Assembly (NCBI GenBank): GCA_963796915.1
Contig: CAWCNI010000002.1
Span: forward strand, 620,001 to 684,000
Length of the DNA: 64,000 nucleotides
Direction: 5' to 3'
Origin: JAENWD01 sp963796915
GTDB lineage: Bacteria; Acidobacteriota; Vicinamibacteria; Vicinamibacterales; JAENWD01
Shown piece after piece: positions 60,222 to 64,000 of the stretch (position 1 is its first letter; each line of letters opens with the position of its first letter). A program made the translations under genes and the position numbers. The notes below the pieces were generated by a model. It was not told the DNA's origin. It saw only the letters and a program-made list of their open reading frames with translations, and made no database searches.

Positions 60222-62414
60222 TCAGTGGAAGCCCTGGGCGAGCATGATGTCGCCTTCGCTGTGCTCGATGCCGAAGAAGAGCATGGTGCGCCGGTCGGGC
60301 GACAGGTTGAGGCCGCCCGCGAGGAACAGGCTGGGCATCTCGGCAATCATGGCGTCACGCCTGGACGCCTCGTCGAAGTAGCGAAGCGAGAAATGACGCG
60401 AGCTGCCGCTGATGTAGTAGTAGCCGCCCCGCACCGGGAGCCACCAGATGCCCGGCGGCAGCCCTGTGATGGGGTGCGCATCGCCTCCGCTTGTGGATGC
60501 TGACCAGAGTCCCGGCGCTGCGCGGGCAGCATTGAAGAAGAAGACCCGTGTGCCGTCCTCCGATTCTCGCGGAAGGGAGTGACCTTCTCCTTCAGTCAGA
60601 CGAATGGCGGGGCCTCCCTGAAGCGGCGCCTTCCAGATGCCGCCAGGTCGTTCTGTCGAGAAGTAGATCCAGTTGCCGTCGGCGGACCAGAAGGGATTCG
60701 ACGCGTTGGTGGTGGTGGTGACGAATGGCCTTGGCCTGCGTTCACTGACGTTCACGATGTAGAGCGTGGCGGTGCCTGACGCATTCACGTCGAAGGTCAG
60801 GCGACGGCTGTCGGGCGACCAGCTGGGCGAGCTGAGCGACGGGCCGCCGAATGCTGTCACCTGTACGACGTTCGATCCGTCGCGGTCGCAGACCCAGATC
60901 TCCTGCGTGCCGGAGCGCCACGACACAAACGCGATCGAGTGGCCGTCAGGAGAAAAGTGCGCGTCGACATCCCCGAGGCTTGACGAGATCAGCTTGGCGG
61001 CTCGTCCCTGATCGGAGCGTTTGGCGCCGATGTCGAGCTGCCAGATGCTCAGGGGATGACGTGTCTGAGAAAATGCCAGGCGATGCCCGGCTCTGGCAAC
61101 GATGACAGATTCCGATTCCTGCGCGAAGAGAAGCCGCTCGGGCTTCCCGCCCGTGAGTGGGATGCGCCAGAGATACAGGTCCGCGCTGTAGACCAGGTCG
61201 CGGCTGTCGGCGGTCCACGCCAGACCGGCGAAGCCCTGCGCCGACGCGGCGCCGTGCACCTCGCGAGGGTTCCCGCCGTCGGTCTGCTGGACGTAGAGCT
61301 GCGCGCCGCCTCCCGTGAGGGTACACGCCGTGGCTAACGAACGGCCATCGGGCGAGAGCGCTGGACGCAGGACGTCCACACACGCCGGTGACGGCGCTGG
61401 CAGCATCCGCTCTTCCGCGCTGTTGACGTTGACCAGGTGAATGCTGAAGTGCCCGGGCGGCGATTCCGGTGAGGCGCCTGCAGGCGCGGCCTTTGCGAAT
61501 GCCAGCCATTGGCTGTCGGCCGTCCAGCTCACGCCAATCGATTCGAACCCGTCGTATCGAGGGAGCGATACCAGCTTGCGCTCCGGTCCGCCGATCGCCG
61601 GAATCACGTAGACGCCCGTCGCCTCCGGTTCCGCCTGACGCATGAAAGCGATGGTCCGCCCGTCCGGCGACCAGTCCGAGGCCAGGAACGTCGCCGGGTG
61701 ATGCGTCAGTTGCACAACTCTTTCCTCACCGACCTGCTTGATGTAGAGATCGAACTGGAACTCCTTCTCGTAGCCGAACCAGGAGAATGAGATCTCGTTG
61801 CCATCCGGCGAAAAACTCGGCTCGATCTCGAACCCGGGAAACGTCGTCAGCGGGACGATCGTCAGCGACTCTGGCGGATCCTGTCGGCGAGCGCCGAACA
61901 GGTCGAAGCCGATCCAGCCGACCAGGACGACGGCCAGCCCAATCGGCGCGGCCCGCCACGTCCAGTAGGAGAGCGACGACCTCCGTCCCGGCCTGGGTTT
62001 CGCGGCGTCGACTGATGGCTCGGCGGCGATAACCGCTGGCGCCATGGTGTCCCGGTTCGTCTGGACGGCATTGCCCTCCCACACGACCGGCGCCATGAAG
62101 CGATACCCGATCTTTGGGAGCGTCTCGACGAACCGCGCATCCTCGACCGAATCTTCCAGCGCCTGACGTAGTTTCCTGACCGCCGTGTTGACGCCGTGCT
62201 CGAAGTCCACGAACGTGTCTTCCGGCCAGAGTGCGGCGCGAATCTGCTCACGCGTCACTACCTGGCCGGGAGATTCCATCAAAAGCCGGAGGATGTGGAA
62301 GGGCTGCTCCTGGATCGGCACACGCGTGCCCGAGCGGAGCAGTTCGCCGCTCGACAGATCCGCCTCGTAGACGTCGAAGCGCGCCCGCCGCCCGGACGAG
62401 CCGCGTGTTGGCAA
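60222..62414 (-). CDS. CadC-like winged-helix protein with TolB-type beta-propeller
   Basis: 730 residues, TTG start (GGAG upstream). Residues ~10-110 are an OmpR/CadC winged helix (VPIQEQPFHILRLLMESPGQVVTREQIRAALWP, HGVNTAVRKLRQALEDS, PKIGYRFMAPV). A Pro-rich linker and one membrane helix (APIGLAVVLVGWIGFDLF, ~175) follow. The rest is a WD40/PD40 propeller of TolB type with recurring FSPDGxxIAF strands (EIEPSFSPDGNEISF, SDWSPDGRTIAF, DAHFSPDGHSIAF, PSWSPDSRRLTF). A periplasmic sensor propeller would control a cytoplasmic DNA-binding domain. Expanded in Acidobacteriota; targets unknown. Confidence 0.88.
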   Translation of the reverse strand: MPTRGSSGRRARFDVYEADLSSGELLRSGTRVPIQEQPFHILRLLMESPGQVVTREQIRAALWPEDTFVDFEHGVNTAVRKLRQALEDSVEDARFVETLPKIGYRFMAPVVWEGNAVQTNRDTMAPAVIAAEPSVDAAKPRPGRRSSLSYWTWRAAPIGLAVVLVGWIGFDLFGARRQDPPESLTIVPLTTFPGFEIEPSFSPDGNEISFSWFGYEKEFQFDLYIKQVGEERVVQLTHHPATFLASDWSPDGRTIAFMRQAEPEATGVYVIPAIGGPERKLVSLPRYDGFESIGVSWTADSQWLAFAKAAPAGASPESPPGHFSIHLVNVNSAEERMLPAPSPACVDVLRPALSPDGRSLATACTLTGGGAQLYVQQTDGGNPREVHGAASAQGFAGLAWTADSRDLVYSADLYLWRIPLTGGKPERLLFAQESESVIVARAGHRLAFSQTRHPLSIWQLDIGAKRSDQGRAAKLISSSLGDVDAHFSPDGHSIAFVSWRSGTQEIWVCDRDGSNVVQVTAFGGPSLSSPSWSPDSRRLTFDVNASGTATLYIVNVSERRPRPFVTTTTNASNPFWSADGNWIYFSTERPGGIWKAPLQGGPAIRLTEGEGHSLPRESEDGTRVFFFNAARAAPGLWSASTSGGDAHPITGLPPGIWWLPVRGGYYYISGSSRHFSLRYFDEASRRDAMIAEMPSLFLAGGLNLSPDRRTMLFFGIEHSEGDIMLAQGFH

Positions 62415-62600
62415 ATGAAACTCCCGGCTTAACTATCACATCAGCACCGCCTCCGCCAGTTCACCTCCGATTCACCTGCGAAATTACCTTCCGTGCATGG
62501 CATCTGACGGCTTCCGGTGTGATTGTGTCCGCATGGGAGCACGGAATCGCATCTCAGTGAGGGCTCCGAGAACCAACTCCCGACGCGAGGAGAAACGCCA

Positions 62601-63056
62601 ATGAAGCGTATTGTGATGTCCGGAAAGTTACTGGTCGTGCCAGCCATGGTGGCGCTCTGCGGTGTGCTGGCCTCAGCCACCTCGAGCGTTGCCGATCAGC
62701 CCGATCGACGGTGCTCGAACCGTACGCTGTCGGGCGACTACGGATTCGCCATCGAGGGCGAGATCCTCGGGCCAGGTCTGCATATCCGCGGGTTAGCCCT
62801 ACAGCACTACGACGGCAGAGGTCACATCACGCAAGTCGATCACCTGGTCGAAGAGGGCACGCCGCCGCTACAGCCTTGGACACTAGGCACTGGCACCTAC
62901 GTCGTGAATCCTGACTGCACGGGTGCAGCCACGATCAACACACCCTCGAACCCCTTTCCCGTTCAGCTGCATTTCATCGTCGTCAAGGAGGGTCGGGAGA
63001 TTCTTCAGGTCGTTGACGCGAATGCAGTGTCCGCCGTCGGACACAAGGTCAACTGA
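62601..63056 (+). CDS. small secreted hypothetical protein
   Basis: 151 residues from ATG 62601 (GAGGAG about 8 bases upstream). Signal peptide ending SSVADQ. The mature part has two Cys (RRCSNRTLSGDYGF and NPDCTGAATI) that may form a disulfide, and beta strands (HIRGLALQHYDGRGHITQVDHLV). No family recognised with certainty. Divergent from the winged-helix/TolB gene and followed by a terminator. Confidence 0.7.
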   Translation: MKRIVMSGKLLVVPAMVALCGVLASATSSVADQPDRRCSNRTLSGDYGFAIEGEILGPGLHIRGLALQHYDGRGHITQVDHLVEEGTPPLQPWTLGTGTYVVNPDCTGAATINTPSNPFPVQLHFIVVKEGREILQVVDANAVSAVGHKVN

Positions 63057-63068
63057 AGGTGCCCTTGC

Positions 63069-63100
63069 ACGGGGCATTCCTTTGTGGAGTGCCCCGTTTC
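63069..63100 (+). terminator. intrinsic terminator
   Basis: ACGGGGCATTCC (63069-63080), loop TTTGT, GGAGTGCCCCGT (63086-63097): a 12-base stem with one G-T pair, ending in TTT. It lies 12 bases after the stop of the small secreted protein gene. Confidence 0.75.
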
Positions 63101-63304
63101 CCTCGCCGCGAGCACTGAGCCTCAACTGGCGCTTCCGCGTTTTAGGTTCGCGGGCGAAGCGCGCGATGGCCAGCTCTACAGCAGAACATCGCCAGCTCGA
63201 CCGTGCGCGGTTAAGTTAGAATCTCCCCGCTCGAACAACCGAACGTCGCAATACAGGTAACTGATGCTCCCCCCGTCATTGCCTCGGTTCCTGACGTCCG
63301 CGTC

Positions 63305-64000
63305 ATGGAACTGACCGACGACCAGCGCCGGCTCCAGGAGTCGGCGATTGCGTTCGCGCGCCAGGCGCTGGCCTACGACATGGTCGAGGCAGACGCCGCT
63401 GAGCAGTTCAATCGCGACGCGTGGCGACAGTGTGCCGAGTTCGGCGTGCTCGGCATGCCGATTCCTGAAGAGCACGGCGGCCTTGGGCTGGGCCTGTCAG
63501 CGCTGCTCGCGGTCATGGAAGGCCTGGGCTACGGCACGCGTGACCAGGGCCTGCTCTTCTCGCTGAACGCCCATCTCTGGACCAACTCGATCCCGATCCT
63601 CCAGTACGGCACCGAGGCGCAGCGGAAGGCCTACCTGCCCGGGCTCTGCGACGGCACCAAGATCGGGGCGAACGCCGCGAGCGAGCCCGACGCCGGCTCG
63701 GACATCTTCAGCATGCGCACGAGGGCCGTGCGTGACGGCGACGCTTACGTCGTCACCGGCACCAAGATGTTCGTCACCAACGCCACGGTCGCCGATCTCG
63801 ATCGTCGCCTACGCCACGATCGATCCCGCACTCGGCGCGATGGGCATCACGGCGTTCATCATCGAGCGCGACTGCCCGGGCGTCAGCATCAGCCGCAAGC
63901 TGCACAAGATGGGACTTCGCACCTCTCCGATGGCGGAAGTGGTGTTCGACGAGTGTCGCGTGCCAGTGACGAATCGCCTCGGCAGGGAAGGCCGCGGCGT
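63305..64000 (+). CDS. acyl-CoA dehydrogenase, frameshifted and cut by window edge
   Basis: From ATG 63305 the frame reads a clean acyl-CoA dehydrogenase N-terminus: MELTDDQRRLQESAIAFARQ, GMPIPEEHGGLGLGLSALL, GANAASEPDAGSDIFSMRT (FAD/substrate loop) and VTGTKMFVTNATVADL. At about 63800 one extra base (CTCGATCG, where CTCATCG is expected) shifts it; in the next frame the family text resumes as IVAYATIDPALGAMGITAFIIERDCPGVSISRKLHKMGLRTSPMAEVVFDECRVP to the edge. Because no stop occurs in either frame before the edge, the effect on the full gene cannot be seen. Sequencing error is as likely as true inactivation. Confidence 0.85.
   Translation, partial: MELTDDQRRLQESAIAFARQALAYDMVEADAAEQFNRDAWRQCAEFGVLGMPIPEEHGGLGLGLSALLAVMEGLGYGTRDQGLLFSLNAHLWTNSIPILQYGTEAQRKAYLPGLCDGTKIGANAASEPDAGSDIFSMRTRAVRDGDAYVVTGTKMFVTNATVADLDRRLRHDRSRTRRDGHHGVHHRARLPGRQHQPQAAQDGTSHLSDGGSGVRRVSRASDESPRQGRPRR

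Noticed and set aside
1..64000. tRNA, rRNA, prophage, insertion sequences or a secondary-metabolite cluster
   Set aside because: No tRNA-like T-arm/acceptor pattern, rRNA stretch, transposase, integrase or assembly-line synthase was recognised on either strand.

Overview
The window is high-GC bacterial chromosome, densely packed, with operons on both strands and no rRNA, tRNA, prophage, insertion sequence or CRISPR array that I could find. The gene mix points to Acidobacteriota, most likely a Vicinamibacteria-like soil lineage. The pointers are large duplicated-orphan ABC permeases with a PadR repressor, a CadC-type winged-helix/TolB propeller protein, futalosine-pathway menaquinone genes, a double M16 peptidase, and short intergenic palindromes (GGCCGATCT/AGATCGGCC) scattered between genes. 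That placement is inference; no phylogenetic marker was searched.

Layout. 1-7.5 kb: a permease cut by the left edge and its PadR repressor with a palindromic operator, a tandem repeat array, a DUF2339 membrane protein, a small lipoprotein and an acyl-CoA ligase. 6.4-15.4 kb: an arginine regulon. argC-argB-argD-GNAT(argA-like)-argJ-argF run leftward, every junction overlapping by 4 bases, and argR, an argG-like gene and argH run rightward from facing promoters. The argG-like product is full length but lacks the ATP pyrophosphatase loop. 15.5-26.8 kb: a Gly-rich protein, FabI, a flavin reductase, an HD-GYP/GAF/diguanylate cyclase, a sigma-54 activator, a PH-like protein, a deoxyhypusine-synthase-like enzyme, a PIN-like protein, NagA and a DUF4097 lipoprotein. 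26.9-32.2 kb: QueC/QueD, a phosphatase, a beta-barrel candidate, UbiE/MenG and a divergent PilT-like ATPase.

32-43 kb: a second large permease, a CoA-transferase, a SIMPL protein, a HhH glycosylase, a double M16 peptidase, a LolA-like protein and a membrane-anchored MutS-like ATPase. 43.4-47.6 kb: a compact sulfur cluster made of a CysM-type synthase, a JAMM peptidase, a single ORF fusing a CysO/ThiS-like ubiquitin fold to a MoeB/MoeZ E1 and a rhodanese, and a cysteine desulfurase. This looks like carrier-protein-dependent cysteine synthesis with the carrier fused to its activator. The rhodanese is put out of frame by one extra base.

48-55 kb: an MqnD-like gene, then a leftward cobalamin-uptake operon (btuB, btuD, btuC, btuF and a second btuF-like gene) behind a cobalamin riboswitch. 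55-64 kb: a YjbQ protein, MqnE, SthA, NadA with a structured leader that may be a nadA-motif (NAD+) riboswitch, the winged-helix/TolB protein, a small secreted protein, and an acyl-CoA dehydrogenase that carries a one-base frameshift and runs off the right edge.
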